Assembly (NCBI RefSeq): GCF_002091675.1
Contig: NZ_BDAE01000020.1
Span: forward strand, 1 to 64,000
DNA length: 64,000 bases
Origin: Pseudomonas luteola NBRC 103146
GTDB lineage: Bacteria > Pseudomonadota > Gammaproteobacteria > Pseudomonadales > Pseudomonadaceae
Reading direction: 5' to 3'
The position numbers and the translations under genes are program-made. Position 1 is the first letter of the stretch. Each line of letters starts with the position of its first letter. Below the pieces are notes generated by a model, which had not been told where the DNA came from, did not search any database, and worked only from the letters and a program-made list of their open reading frames with translations. Positions 33,481 to 42,113 of this stretch are shown one piece after another.

Positions 33481-35979
33481 TTAGCGCACTCCTGCCTGCA
33501 TTCCGACGCCACCCGTTGCGGCGTGCGCAAGGCCACGATCTGAAAGGTTTTGTGTCAGTGGCAGCTCAACTGTCAGCGGCGCGGGCGCAGCTGGCTTGTC
33601 GTTGCTGGCCAGGGGTTTGGGTATTGCGGGCACAGGGGTTACGCGCAGGTTTTCAGCAGCAGGAGCCACCCGCGCAACCGCTGGCATGGCTTTAGGGGCC
33701 GGATCAATCGCCGCTGGCGCACCTGGTGCGGCGATACCAGCAGGCAGGTCCGCTTTACCCTTATTCAGGCGCGCATCCAATGCCTTATGGTTGGCTGCCA
33801 GGTACTCGGCTGCCGTCTTGCTGCCCTTGCCCACGTTGAGCGCGGCAGACGACTGCGTAAGCGTAGACAGCTCGTTCATGCTCTTGCCTTGCGCCGCGCC
33901 CTTGAGCAGGTCTACGCCAGCGGTAGGGCCAAGCTGGTGGAGCATGTAGAGCGAATCACGATTGACCGGCAGGCCCGCCTTTTTCAGTACAGCAGCGTTC
34001 TGCTGCGCAAGCTTCATACCGCCCTCGATATTCTGGTCAACGTCGAAACGGTCGGTAATGCCCAGCCCTGTAGCAGTCCGTCCGGTCATCTGGTACACGC
34101 CAATCGCGCCGGTAGACGAGATGGCATTGGCATTGCCGCCCGACTCAATATTGGCCATGTCTAGCATGTCCTGCGGGTTAAGCCCTGCCGCCTTGGCGCT
34201 GGCAATGATCTTGTTTTGTATGTCCAGCGGCATGCCGCCCTTAAGGCTGCCGGTCGTGTTGGCTCCAGTGGTCTTAAGCTCGCGAATGCGCGCCGCTTCC
34301 TCGTTGGTATAGCTGCCCATCTTGGCCAGCTGCGCGCCACCCTTGATGCCGTCAAAGGTCTCCTTGTGGCGGTAGCCCTTATCCAGCGAGCCGACCAGGC
34401 GGCCGCCTGCAATGGTTGCCGCCTCATAGGCGGAGCTTGCCTTGTCCTTGACCGTAGAAGCCGCGCTTGAGGCGGTATCCTTTGCGCCCTGCCAGGCTTC
34501 GCCCGCCTTATTGGCCACGGCCTTACCCACGTCCTTAACACGGCCTAGCTTTTCATCGATCCAATCGCCGATGCCGTCAAAGACTTTTGTAGCGCTGGAC
34601 TTGATATCGTCCCATGCCTTGGCAATGCCGCTTGTGACAGCGTCCCAACTCTTGGTCACGCCGCTCGTGACGCCTGCCCAGGCAGTCTGGAACCACTCCA
34701 TTGAAGCGTCCCAGGCTTTGCCAATACCCTCAAAGACAGGTTGCAGGTATGGCGATATCAGCTCACCAAACTTACCGGCCAGGCCAAAGGTCAGCAGGTT
34801 GCCCAAGTCGCCCAGCACGCCCACAAAGCGAACGCCCAACTCTTGCGCAAGCGAGCCGTTCAGCTCGACGCCCAGGCGCTTGGCATATTCCTCGGTTGAC
34901 GTGTTAAAGCCTTTGACGGCAGCCAGCATGCCCGCAAGCGGTAGCGCAAGCTTGCCCAGCGGTCCCAGGAACTTGGCAATCTTTCCGCCAATGCCTGCCA
35001 GGCCGCCCAGCGCACGACCAGCCAGGCCCGCCACACCCTTGACGCCCTTGCCCAGCAGACCAAAGCCAGGAATGCGGCGCAAAAGGCCCATAATCAGGCC
35101 AAAGCCCTTGCTTATCAGGCCGCCGCCAGACTCCCTGCCTGTTTTCTTGTTCAGGTCGCGCAGCTGGTCCCATATCCTGCGATACCAGGGCACCACGACT
35201 TTGCGCTCGGCGTTCTCCAGGTCCTTGCCTGGCCTGCGGATCAAGCCAAGCAGACCTTTCACAGGGCGCATCAACGGCGAGACAATACCGCTAGCCTCTT
35301 TTGCCGCCCCGATAGCAGGGTCTACCTGCTCATATCCGTCTGCCGCGCCACTAATACCGTCTCGCGCGCCGCCAAACATATCCTTGAGCTTGCCCAGGAT
35401 ACGCGACGTGCGTGACTCCTCCTTTTGGCGGCTCTCGCTATCACTTTCACCGTTGCCGCCATTGCCACGCCCAACAAAACGCCCGTTAGCGCCTCTCTGG
35501 GGTGTTTCGGCGGTTTCGGCAAGGATAGGTGCCCGATTGCGGCGAGCGCTTGGCTCGCGCGCTTGCAGGGGCGCTGGCGCGGGAGCGGATACCGGCACAG
35601 GCGCAGCAACGTCAGCAGAAGCCGCCGCGCTGGACTGCACAGGCGCGCGCAAGTCACTTGCAGGCGTGCTTGGCAGGAAGCGCCCAAGCTCATCACGCGC
35701 ACGACTCTGCGCCCGCTGCGCCCGCATAACGGCGTCATTGGCCGCATTAACCTGAGCCAGGCGACGAATAGAGGCAGACAGCTGCGTTATCTGAGACGCT
35801 GGCGCACGCTCAGGCACAGGCGTTTTGCGCTCTGTCTTGTGCATCACGTCCAGCATGTCGGCGGTATCGCGCTTGATTGACCTCAGTAGGCGCAGGCGCT
35901 CGCGCTCGCCGCTAAGGTCTAGCGGCGTGCCTCCGGTAACAAATCCCTCGTTGTCATGGCGAAGCGACAGGCGATCCAT
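33481..35979 (-). CDS. tape measure protein with lytic transglycosylase domain
   Basis: An 832-residue protein with TAATG overlap to the protease gene. Residues 1-200 are low-complexity and coiled; about 270-440 are Gly-rich hydrophobic segments (RIPGFGLLGKGVKGVAGLAGRALGGLAG), typical of tape measure proteins; repeated helices follow (TSGVTKSWDAVTSGIAKAWDDIKS). An SLT-type domain is at about 590-740: catalytic Glu near 610 in MANIESGGNANAISSTGAIGVYQM. It determines tail length and, by the muralytic domain, helps DNA cross the wall. The C-terminal 90 residues are Pro/Ala-rich. An exact 13-bp palindrome is at 35649. Confidence 0.8.
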   Translation of the reverse strand: MDRLSLRHDNEGFVTGGTPLDLSGERERLRLLRSIKRDTADMLDVMHKTERKTPVPERAPASQITQLSASIRRLAQVNAANDAVMRAQRAQSRARDELGRFLPSTPASDLRAPVQSSAAASADVAAPVPVSAPAPAPLQAREPSARRNRAPILAETAETPQRGANGRFVGRGNGGNGESDSESRQKEESRTSRILGKLKDMFGGARDGISGAADGYEQVDPAIGAAKEASGIVSPLMRPVKGLLGLIRRPGKDLENAERKVVVPWYRRIWDQLRDLNKKTGRESGGGLISKGFGLIMGLLRRIPGFGLLGKGVKGVAGLAGRALGGLAGIGGKIAKFLGPLGKLALPLAGMLAAVKGFNTSTEEYAKRLGVELNGSLAQELGVRFVGVLGDLGNLLTFGLAGKFGELISPYLQPVFEGIGKAWDASMEWFQTAWAGVTSGVTKSWDAVTSGIAKAWDDIKSSATKVFDGIGDWIDEKLGRVKDVGKAVANKAGEAWQGAKDTASSAASTVKDKASSAYEAATIAGGRLVGSLDKGYRHKETFDGIKGGAQLAKMGSYTNEEAARIRELKTTGANTTGSLKGGMPLDIQNKIIASAKAAGLNPQDMLDMANIESGGNANAISSTGAIGVYQMTGRTATGLGITDRFDVDQNIEGGMKLAQQNAAVLKKAGLPVNRDSLYMLHQLGPTAGVDLLKGAAQGKSMNELSTLTQSSAALNVGKGSKTAAEYLAANHKALDARLNKGKADLPAGIAAPGAPAAIDPAPKAMPAVARVAPAAENLRVTPVPAIPKPLASNDKPAAPAPLTVELPLTQNLSDRGLAHAATGGVGMQAGVR
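35649..35661. repeat. 13-bp palindrome GCAAGTCACTTGC, exact copy (other orientation)
   Basis: Reverse complement of GCAAGTGACTTGC, inside the tape measure gene. Confidence 0.7.
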
Positions 35980-36836
35980 TAGCTAATACCGTACTTATGG
36001 AGCGTGCGGCGCTGTGTGGGCGTCTTCGGCGGCTCAGGCTCCTTAACGACCGGCTCAGGCTCGTATTCAGCCAATGGCGCAGTCAGGAAGCTATCGGCGC
36101 TATCAAGGGCGCAATGCTTGTGTACCTTGATCGGCGTTACGTCCATGACGCTATCTAGCGCAGCCTTGGGCTTGCCGGTCTTGGCCAAGCGGTCAATCAG
36201 GTATTCGTTTTCATCCGCCAGCTTGCTGATTGTCTGCATGGCACTGTCATACATGGCTTGCAGCTTTTCAGCGCGGCCTTGCTCGCTTTCAAATAGCTTG
36301 TTGCACTCCTCCAGCAGCTGGCGCTGCTCAGCCACGGCATCGAAAATCGGCTGGCCCGCCGCGTCCAGGGCGTAGCCGCGATTGTTGGAGTAGTTCGGCT
36401 CGATCACGTAGTCAAAGCCAAAGAAGTCCACCGCAATCGCAGGATCGTTCGGCGACAGCTGGATAGCGCTGGAGAAGCCGCCGACCTTATTACGCCACAT
36501 GCGCGCCGCGATCTTGCCCGACGTGTTGTCGAAAAACTCGATTTCGTACTCAACGTCGCCGTTGTCTTCGGCCTTGATGGACACCAGGCGCAAGGCAGGC
36601 TCAATGCTCACAGCCTGGCCCTTCACGACGCCGCCCTCAGCCGGATTCAGGCCAAACTGCACGCGGGGCCAGTGGCCAAAATAACCGACCATATCACCCA
36701 GCTTTACACGCTCTTGCACGCTTGGACTGTTAATGATCCTGGCAGCAACGCGGGTATTTAGATTGCGTTCTATGCCCCGCGCAAAGCGGCCACGCTCGCT
36801 CAGGTTGTACTTAATAATGCCAGTGCGAATACTCAT
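35979..36836 (-). CDS. probable prohead maturation protease, S80-like
   Basis: A 285-residue protein overlapping the portal stop by ATGA. The core region GDMVGYFGHWPRVQ (His about 55), NTSGKIAARMWRNKVGGFSSAIQLSP (Ser about 122) follows the pattern of head maturation proteases of the S80 family: GHP-type His, T(P)xGKI, and GxSS. Residues about 170-205 form a coiled coil, and the C-terminus is Pro/Glu-rich. Location directly after the portal is usual for such enzymes. It may process the capsid N-arm and the tags of the injected polyvalent proteins. Confidence 0.65.
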   Translation of the reverse strand: MSIRTGIIKYNLSERGRFARGIERNLNTRVAARIINSPSVQERVKLGDMVGYFGHWPRVQFGLNPAEGGVVKGQAVSIEPALRLVSIKAEDNGDVEYEIEFFDNTSGKIAARMWRNKVGGFSSAIQLSPNDPAIAVDFFGFDYVIEPNYSNNRGYALDAAGQPIFDAVAEQRQLLEECNKLFESEQGRAEKLQAMYDSAMQTISKLADENEYLIDRLAKTGKPKAALDSVMDVTPIKVHKHCALDSADSFLTAPLAEYEPEPVVKEPEPPKTPTQRRTLHKYGIS

Positions 36837-38440
36837 TTCTCGTCGTCCTCCTCATCTGCGCCAGGCGCATCGTTTGCGTCTACTTCAAGCGCGTCAGGGT
36901 CTGTTTCGTCATCGCCAAACCCGCCGCCGAACCCGCCTTGACCACCTGGCGGCTCTGGCGGCTTGGCGTTCTCGATGCCCTCGGCCAAGGTCTCGGCGTA
37001 GTCGTTGTCGTACTGCATGCTCGTGGCAAAAAGCTGCACAACGGTTTTGCGTGGCAGGCCCAGCTCCCGTATCTGCTGCATGATCTGCACGAGCAACGCG
37101 GTGGAATTGGTTGCGCGCTCGCGACTCTCCTGCTGCTCACGCTCAAGGGCCGACGTCGCGCCGTAGAAGTTGATGGCGTAAGGCCGGTCGGACGGGTCAA
37201 AGACGTAGCCGTAGCGGTCAAAGCAGTGGACGTCTACAACGTGGTGGATGAACTCAGTCAGCGCGGTACGAATAATCTCGGAGCGCTCAGCCGCTTGGAC
37301 GGACGTGCGGAAGAAACCGCCCTCGCCCAGGCCGCCCGCCAACTGGTCAGCAAAGCCCAGCAGCGCAAGGTCAATGCCCAGCGCGCCTGCCAGGAGCTTG
37401 GCCTGTAGCATGACGTCTTCAATCGATATCGTTGAGCTACCGGCAGAGCCCTGAAACGACTGGACTTGCGTCAGCTGCTTTTCGTTATCGACGGGCAGCA
37501 CATGAGTAATGCGCTCGGTCGAAAACTTGCCCTCCTCAATCAGCTTGCGCGTGCGTTCCTTGCTGGCCTTGAGCAGGTTGCCCAGGGAGGCCATCAGCAT
37601 GTTGCGGTTCTCAAGCGACATGCCGCTCATGTTGACGGTCATCAGGGATTCATCAATCGAACCCAGGATGCGGTTAGAGACCAGGCCCAGGAGGCTGGTG
37701 GACAATCGGTCATAGGGCGTCTCAGCCGCCTCTAGGAACGATCCGCCGACCAGGGACGGCACATGCGGCCACTCCTCGACGTTGTCCTTGGCCAAGGCAA
37801 TGACCTGCGCGATTTCTTGCGCCTTGACCTGCGGAACCCAGCCCATACGGGCCATTTTGCAGCGGGCCATCTGCTTGACGGTAAAGCGCTCGGAGATTTT
37901 CTTGGTGCTGGCCGTCACCAGGTAGCCCGTCGTCGTGTTACCACGCTCATACGGCTGCACCAGCGGCGGCAGGATCATGTCGCCGGTATACATCTCGGTA
38001 ACGCCGACACCTTTCTTGCTGATTAGCCGCGCGTAGGAGTCGCCAAAGCCTGCCGCCTTAAAGGCAATCGTGTGCGCGTCGCGATTAAGGAGCGGCAGCA
38101 GCGCTCTAGCAATCTCCTCGACCTGCTTTTTAAGCGCACCGGATACGTCCTTTTTCGGCTCCAGAAAAATCGTGTCGCCCGACGTCTCGTGCCCGCCTAG
38201 CGCTTGCGTGACATGCGCGCGCAGGGCCGTGGAGATAATCGGGTCGCCCATCATCAAGTGGTATTTTTCGTAAATGGTTGCGCGGGATCGGGCAGGGTTT
38301 TTGCCGGAACCCAGCAGCATGGAGACCGTTACGCCGTCGTAGCCGTAGGCTATAGCGTCGGTCTCGATGTTTTGTGCCGACTCGACGACGCCCAGGAATC
38401 GCCGTGACGCCGCCTTGAGGCCGTTTAATAAGTTCACCAT
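36833..38440 (-). CDS. portal protein
   Basis: A 535-residue protein from the ATG at 38440 (a TTG at 38461 would add seven residues). Size and portal-like features: MMGDPIISTALRAHVTQALGGHETSG, ERFTVKQMARCKM, SVEMLSLMG-like channel-clip region SIDESLMTVNMSGMSLENRNMLMASLG, and QGSAGSSTISIEDVMLQAKLLAGALGIDLALLGFADQLAGGLGEGG. It is a ring at the capsid vertex through which DNA passes. The last 60 residues are Gly/Pro/acidic. The protease gene follows by ATGA. Confidence 0.8.
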   Translation of the reverse strand: MVNLLNGLKAASRRFLGVVESAQNIETDAIAYGYDGVTVSMLLGSGKNPARSRATIYEKYHLMMGDPIISTALRAHVTQALGGHETSGDTIFLEPKKDVSGALKKQVEEIARALLPLLNRDAHTIAFKAAGFGDSYARLISKKGVGVTEMYTGDMILPPLVQPYERGNTTTGYLVTASTKKISERFTVKQMARCKMARMGWVPQVKAQEIAQVIALAKDNVEEWPHVPSLVGGSFLEAAETPYDRLSTSLLGLVSNRILGSIDESLMTVNMSGMSLENRNMLMASLGNLLKASKERTRKLIEEGKFSTERITHVLPVDNEKQLTQVQSFQGSAGSSTISIEDVMLQAKLLAGALGIDLALLGFADQLAGGLGEGGFFRTSVQAAERSEIIRTALTEFIHHVVDVHCFDRYGYVFDPSDRPYAINFYGATSALEREQQESRERATNSTALLVQIMQQIRELGLPRKTVVQLFATSMQYDNDYAETLAEGIENAKPPEPPGGQGGFGGGFGDDETDPDALEVDANDAPGADEEDDEK

Positions 38441-38518
38441 GTTTACCAGGCCGTTAGCCAATTCATAATTGGCGATGTTAGGCGTGAAAAATGGCGACCT
38501 TTTCGGGCGCTTTCCGAG

Positions 38519-39004
38519 TTAGATACCTACGCTCGAATCCTGGCGTTTTTCAACAATCAGGCGCGGCAGGTACGGCGGAATCGAGCTGACGGACGTGATG
38601 CCGACCACCTCATAGGGCAGCACGAATCCCATGCCTGGCATTACCATGATCTCATCATGCTTTTTGACTTCGAACGCGCCTTCTACCTTGGGCTCTACCA
38701 GGCACTCCATTGCGCCCTCTGCGTAAATGACGCCGTCGCCGCTATCAACCACGTTGCCAGGCGCGGCCTGGTAGATACCGCAAAACAGAACCCTGCCTTC
38801 GCCGATTTCCTCGTACTCGTAATCCGGCTCGTCCTCGCTATCCAGTACGCCCAGGCCGCCCAATAGCGGCATACCGCCAATGGCCTCCCCTTCGGAGCTG
38901 CGCTTGATCTTTTTGCGCAGCAGTGTGCATTCCATTGAGTTGGGCGCACGGAGCACCATTTGCCGCTGCGCGCGGGCCACTTGTACGGGTACGTTGGTAA
39001 GCAT
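38519..39004 (-). CDS. head-region protein, unknown
   Basis: A 161-residue protein with AGG before the ATG. Beta-rich, with a YEYEEIGEGRVLFCG segment and the pattern MVMPGMGFVLPYEVVGITSVSSIPPYLPRL. It precedes the portal. It may be a minor head protein; no motif was recognised. Confidence 0.5.
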   Translation of the reverse strand: MLTNVPVQVARAQRQMVLRAPNSMECTLLRKKIKRSSEGEAIGGMPLLGGLGVLDSEDEPDYEYEEIGEGRVLFCGIYQAAPGNVVDSGDGVIYAEGAMECLVEPKVEGAFEVKKHDEIMVMPGMGFVLPYEVVGITSVSSIPPYLPRLIVEKRQDSSVGI

Positions 39005-39019
39005 GGTTCTACCTAATGG

Positions 39020-39280
39020 TTAAAGGGTGACGCGCGCTTTCGGGTCGCAGACGTCACGAGAGGCCGCCAGCAGCATGCCTGCGGTACGTGGCCACTCGTT
39101 CTCGCCGACCACAAACGGCACCATTTCATTGCCGTAGCCGACTGCAATCACAGCGGTACTCACACCAGGATGCGCAGGGGCTTCGAGCAGGTCGGCCAGG
39201 GCGCGCAGCTTTTGCGCGACGGCGTTGTTATGGTGGGAAACAGTGGCGGGAGCAGAAGCAGTCATTTGCAAAACACTCAT
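39020..39280 (-). CDS. small protein in head region, unknown
   Basis: An 86-residue protein. N-terminal helix (NNAVAQKLRALADLLEAP) and a short beta part (VSTAVIAVGYGNEMVPFVVG). Two strong hairpins lie in its 5' leader (39292-39310 and 39313-39333). No family recognised; small helix-plus-sheet proteins of this form are common in phage early regions. Confidence 0.5.
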   Translation of the reverse strand: MSVLQMTASAPATVSHHNNAVAQKLRALADLLEAPAHPGVSTAVIAVGYGNEMVPFVVGENEWPRTAGMLLAASRDVCDPKARVTL

Positions 39281-39291
39281 GGGTTAAAAGT

Positions 39292-39333
39292 GGCTCCATT
39301 TTGCGGAGCCTGGCGCAGGGCTCTTGCCTGCGC
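39292..39333 (-). terminator. tandem hairpins after GGGAAAG element
   Basis: GGCTCC/GGAGCC with a 7-base loop and GCGCAGG/CCTGCGC with a 7-base loop follow the GGGAAAG that begins one base after the stop at 39341. No T tract. Confidence 0.45.
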
Positions 39334-39340
39334 TTTCCCA

Positions 39341-40423
39341 TCAGGTCGTTGCCTTGGCGGCAGCCAATGCGGCTTGTGCTTGTGCCTCGCTAAAGCCAGC
39401 AGAGCGCAGCATGGCGATAAACTTGGCATCGGGTATCTTGGCCTTGGCGGCGGGCTTTTTCGCAACCTCGGCGCGCGCAGCGGCTCTGGCAGCCAATTGC
39501 CGCTGGTAAGACGGCTGCGCCTGGCGCTGCGCCCGTTTCTCGCTGCTGGTTTTGATATTGCGTCTGCGCGAGTCTTCCTTGCGCATGGCCTCGGCCATCT
39601 TGCGCTGATCGGCAACTTTAGCGATATCTTTCGTATGGGATATGTCATCCCTAAACTTCTGAACAACGCGCTTAGCATAGGCATTGAACGTCGCAGAATG
39701 CAGGATCACTTGCATTACCCTCAGCGCGTGCTTGCAGGCGACGCCAGACAAGCCAGGGTTGGTTATCTTCGGAAAAGACAGCTCAGCCCGACCATAATTA
39801 TACTCGGCCTGCGTCGCTACATAGCGGAAGAAATACTTGTGGCGGGGGCAGCTACACTCGAAGCGCAAACGTCCACCCGTCATCTGCTTAATAATCTTGT
39901 CAGACTTCACTGGCGAAGCCACGACCGCGCCGAAGTCCAAGAACTGGACGTTTACATTGTGGTGCGTGAATTCAGAATCAGCACTTGCATTAGTATAGAA
40001 GTGGACAACCAGTGACGTACCCTGCCCTCCTCCCTCAGTCATGGCGGCGTAATGCGTCGGGTTAGCCATGTGAATCTCTCGATTCGCGCGCTGCCGGTCA
40101 GCCTTCCACGACATGTCTATGACACTTTTCGCTCTTATGCCGCCATAGATGCGCTTAGACTTAGCTTGATTCTTAAGCTGTCTCACGTTATGCGTGAAGG
40201 TCTTTAAATCATCTGCCGTGATGATCTTAGGTTTTCCCCCAAGCGTCGTAAACAGTGCTCGGGAGAAACTATAATCGCCAGCAATCTCATCGGGCGATAT
40301 TAGCGTATTGCCTTCTCGGCCCTGGTCGGACTGGCGTTGCCTTACCTCCTCAGCGAAGGCGCGGATTGATTGCGCGCGAACATTACGCGCTGGCGGCAGG
40401 CTCTCGGGGCGAATCTTGGGCAC
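39341..40423 (-). CDS. SWIM-zinc-finger-like protein with basic C-terminus
   Basis: About 360 residues from the GTG at 40423 (AAGG nine bases upstream); an ATG at 40447 would add eight residues with a poor site. Residues about 190-240 carry a CxCx(n)CxH pattern: FECSCPRHK then GLSGVACKHALRV, as in SWIM fingers, which bind DNA or protein. The C-terminal 100 residues are Lys/Arg/Ala-rich (EKRAQRQAQPSYQRQLAARAAARAEVAKKPAAKAK), so DNA contact is plausible. Its 5' end overlaps the homing endonuclease gene by about 40 bases. Confidence 0.6.
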   Translation of the reverse strand: MPKIRPESLPPARNVRAQSIRAFAEEVRQRQSDQGREGNTLISPDEIAGDYSFSRALFTTLGGKPKIITADDLKTFTHNVRQLKNQAKSKRIYGGIRAKSVIDMSWKADRQRANREIHMANPTHYAAMTEGGGQGTSLVVHFYTNASADSEFTHHNVNVQFLDFGAVVASPVKSDKIIKQMTGGRLRFECSCPRHKYFFRYVATQAEYNYGRAELSFPKITNPGLSGVACKHALRVMQVILHSATFNAYAKRVVQKFRDDISHTKDIAKVADQRKMAEAMRKEDSRRRNIKTSSEKRAQRQAQPSYQRQLAARAAARAEVAKKPAAKAKIPDAKFIAMLRSAGFSEAQAQAALAAAKATT

Positions 40424-41708
40424 TATTGGGCACCTTATCAGAGGCATAGCCCCAGCGTTTGCCGTAGGCTTTTTCTTTTCTTCCCCTGATAGCGTCGAAT
40501 ATGCTGTACCTGGCTGAGCTTTCCAGACCTAGCGACAACGCCGCATGCTCGACCGACTTATAGACTTCTCCGGTATCCAAGCATTTTACGGGACGGCAAC
40601 GCGACTCATTGCGAAGGTCAGCCAGGGCAGCAAACGAATAGCTATCAAAGACTTTAGGTGCCTCATTTTCCGCCAGATAGCGCCAGCTATAACCTAGCGC
40701 TTTCCGACCTTTGCTTATAGCGCTAGGTATCGCTCCAGACTTCTCCAAGCCAAAAGCCGCATGCGCCTCTCCCGCACTTGCAAAGACCTTATTAAGCTCC
40801 ACGCACAGCACTGGCTTGTGTGGCTTTACATAATCCCTTTTCCGGCCCTTAGAAGGCTTGTCCGTGCGAACCTTAGCAGGATCAATGCCGCGAGCGATAA
40901 GCTCCTCAGCAGTCAGGTAACGCCACTGCAAAGCGGACCTAGTTGGCTTGCCGTCAAACTGCTTGTTAATGACGGACACCGATATACCTTTAGCCTTGGC
41001 GGCATCGGCCACGCCAGGAAAATACTCTCCTGTCGTTATGCAGAATAATGGCCTTTTGTTTACGCCGACTCCGATTTTGGCCAGGTGCTCACGAAACGAC
41101 GGGCTATTCTCCAAGCGAGAGCGCATTAAGGCCGACTGCCGCCTGGAATGCTTTTCGCGGTATTCAGGATCAGCAAAAAGACGCTTGAATATCTTGCCAG
41201 ACTGAACGGCCATCTTCTGCCTGTATTCTTCATCAAGCCATCTTGCCTTAAGGCGCTCGGCAGCACTGGCGCGACGCTCAGGGCATTGAGCCTGGCAGCT
41301 CATAATTTTCAACTGCGCGGCCCTGTATTCAGGGTCTTTCCAGCGCTCTCGATTCTGAACAGCGCAGCGCTGGCTATTTCTCTTGCGCCACTCAGGGTCT
41401 TTCCAGAAGTCATGCAGCACCTTGGCTACAGTTACCTCAATATTGTATTCAGGCTGGATATGATTAATAGCCAGCTGCTCAAGGTCTCGTAACGTCTCCC
41501 GCTCACACAGCAGCACGATATCGAATTGCATGGCCTGCGCACCATATTTTCGAGCGGCATACCGAAGTTTCGCATTGTAGTGGTCGCCGCGCGCAAAGTG
41601 GCCGCGATGCTCATTTATTCGCTTCTGTATATTGGCCGAACTGCCGATATACATTTTTCCGCTTGGACTTGTGATCTTGTAAAGACCACAAAGGTGCTTC
41701 CTTGCCAT
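40383..41708 (-). CDS. GIY-YIG homing endonuclease with repeated DNA-binding modules
   Basis: A 441-residue protein. Residues about 7-95 are the GIY-YIG nuclease: GLYKITSPSGKMYIGSSANIQKRINEHR and later the region EAQAMQFDIVLLCERETLRDLEQLAINHIQPEYNI (catalytic Glu). Next come repeated short modules with DPEYR/DPEWR (about 108-215), NUMOD3-like. The C-terminal part has three NUMOD1-like units of about 60 residues, each with a core like L-C-x-x-x-x-x-x-F/Y-x-S and ending RWRY/WRYL. The gene is likely selfish DNA. An AAAGG site and a -10 TATAAT precede it, and a hairpin sits over the start. Confidence 0.9.
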   Translation of the reverse strand: MARKHLCGLYKITSPSGKMYIGSSANIQKRINEHRGHFARGDHYNAKLRYAARKYGAQAMQFDIVLLCERETLRDLEQLAINHIQPEYNIEVTVAKVLHDFWKDPEWRKRNSQRCAVQNRERWKDPEYRAAQLKIMSCQAQCPERRASAAERLKARWLDEEYRQKMAVQSGKIFKRLFADPEYREKHSRRQSALMRSRLENSPSFREHLAKIGVGVNKRPLFCITTGEYFPGVADAAKAKGISVSVINKQFDGKPTRSALQWRYLTAEELIARGIDPAKVRTDKPSKGRKRDYVKPHKPVLCVELNKVFASAGEAHAAFGLEKSGAIPSAISKGRKALGYSWRYLAENEAPKVFDSYSFAALADLRNESRCRPVKCLDTGEVYKSVEHAALSLGLESSARYSIFDAIRGRKEKAYGKRWGYASDKVPNSAQDSPREPAASA

Positions 41709-41709
41709 A

Positions 41710-41740
41710 TCGAACCTTTCAATCAATGTTATCGGTTCGA
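41710..41740 (-). promoter_or_regulatory. RBS-sequestering hairpin at the endonuclease start
   Basis: In the RNA, TCGAACC (41740-41734) can pair with GGTTCGA (41716-41710) directly before the ATG at 41708. The second arm contains GG of the AAAGG ribosome binding site. A transcript starting near 41733 lacks the first arm. Confidence 0.65.
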
Positions 41741-41745
41741 TTATA
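41733..41745 (-). promoter_or_regulatory. promoter -10 box of the homing endonuclease gene
   Basis: A perfect TATAAT lies at 41740-41745 (minus strand). A start of transcription would be near 41733. No convincing -35 box is present, so the element may need a phage-modified polymerase. Confidence 0.5.
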
Positions 41746-41765
41746 TAGAAACTACAGGCTAATAA

Positions 41766-42059
41766 TCAGCTCTGAATAATGGCGGTGCTGGTAAAGCCGG
41801 TCTGCTGCTTTATGGCTTCAAGCTGCGCATGTGTGGGTAGGATAATGGTGCGCTGCGTAAGCTTCTGGTCGAATCGATCCAGGCCAGCGGCGGCCATCAC
41901 GGCTAGGGATTCGTCACGATTGCCATAGACGCGCTGAGACACCAGCGGCAGGTTATATTCCTCGTCGGGCTTAACATCGTAGCGAATTGCGTCGTGCCAG
42001 GTCTCGCGAGTCGCGGAGAAGGTACGGACGGCTTTGTAAAAGTTGGCTGCTTCTTTCAT
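41766..42059 (-). CDS. small protein, unknown
   Basis: A 97-residue protein starting MKEAANFYKAVRTFSATRETWHDAIRYDVKPDEEYN and ending FTSTAIIQS. It has no recognised domain. It lies directly before the homing endonuclease gene, so it may be the gene interrupted or flanked by that element. The ATG at 42059 is preceded by a GC-rich hairpin (42072-42096). Confidence 0.5.
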   Translation of the reverse strand: MKEAANFYKAVRTFSATRETWHDAIRYDVKPDEEYNLPLVSQRVYGNRDESLAVMAAAGLDRFDQKLTQRTIILPTHAQLEAIKQQTGFTSTAIIQS

Positions 42060-42113
42060 GCAGCGCAGTGTGCGCAAGCTCAGAGCGAGCCTGCGCGGTC
42101 ACTTTCCGAACGG

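Noticed and set aside
33481-35979. Frameshifted tail assembly chaperone pair before the tape measure
   Set aside because: The gene before it is a protease and no overlapping pair with a slippery site could be found.
40383-42059. Group I intron carrying the GIY-YIG gene, joining the 97-residue gene and the SWIM-finger gene
   Set aside because: The small gene ends with a normal stop and no reading frame continuation or conserved intron core could be seen; the endonuclease looks free-standing.
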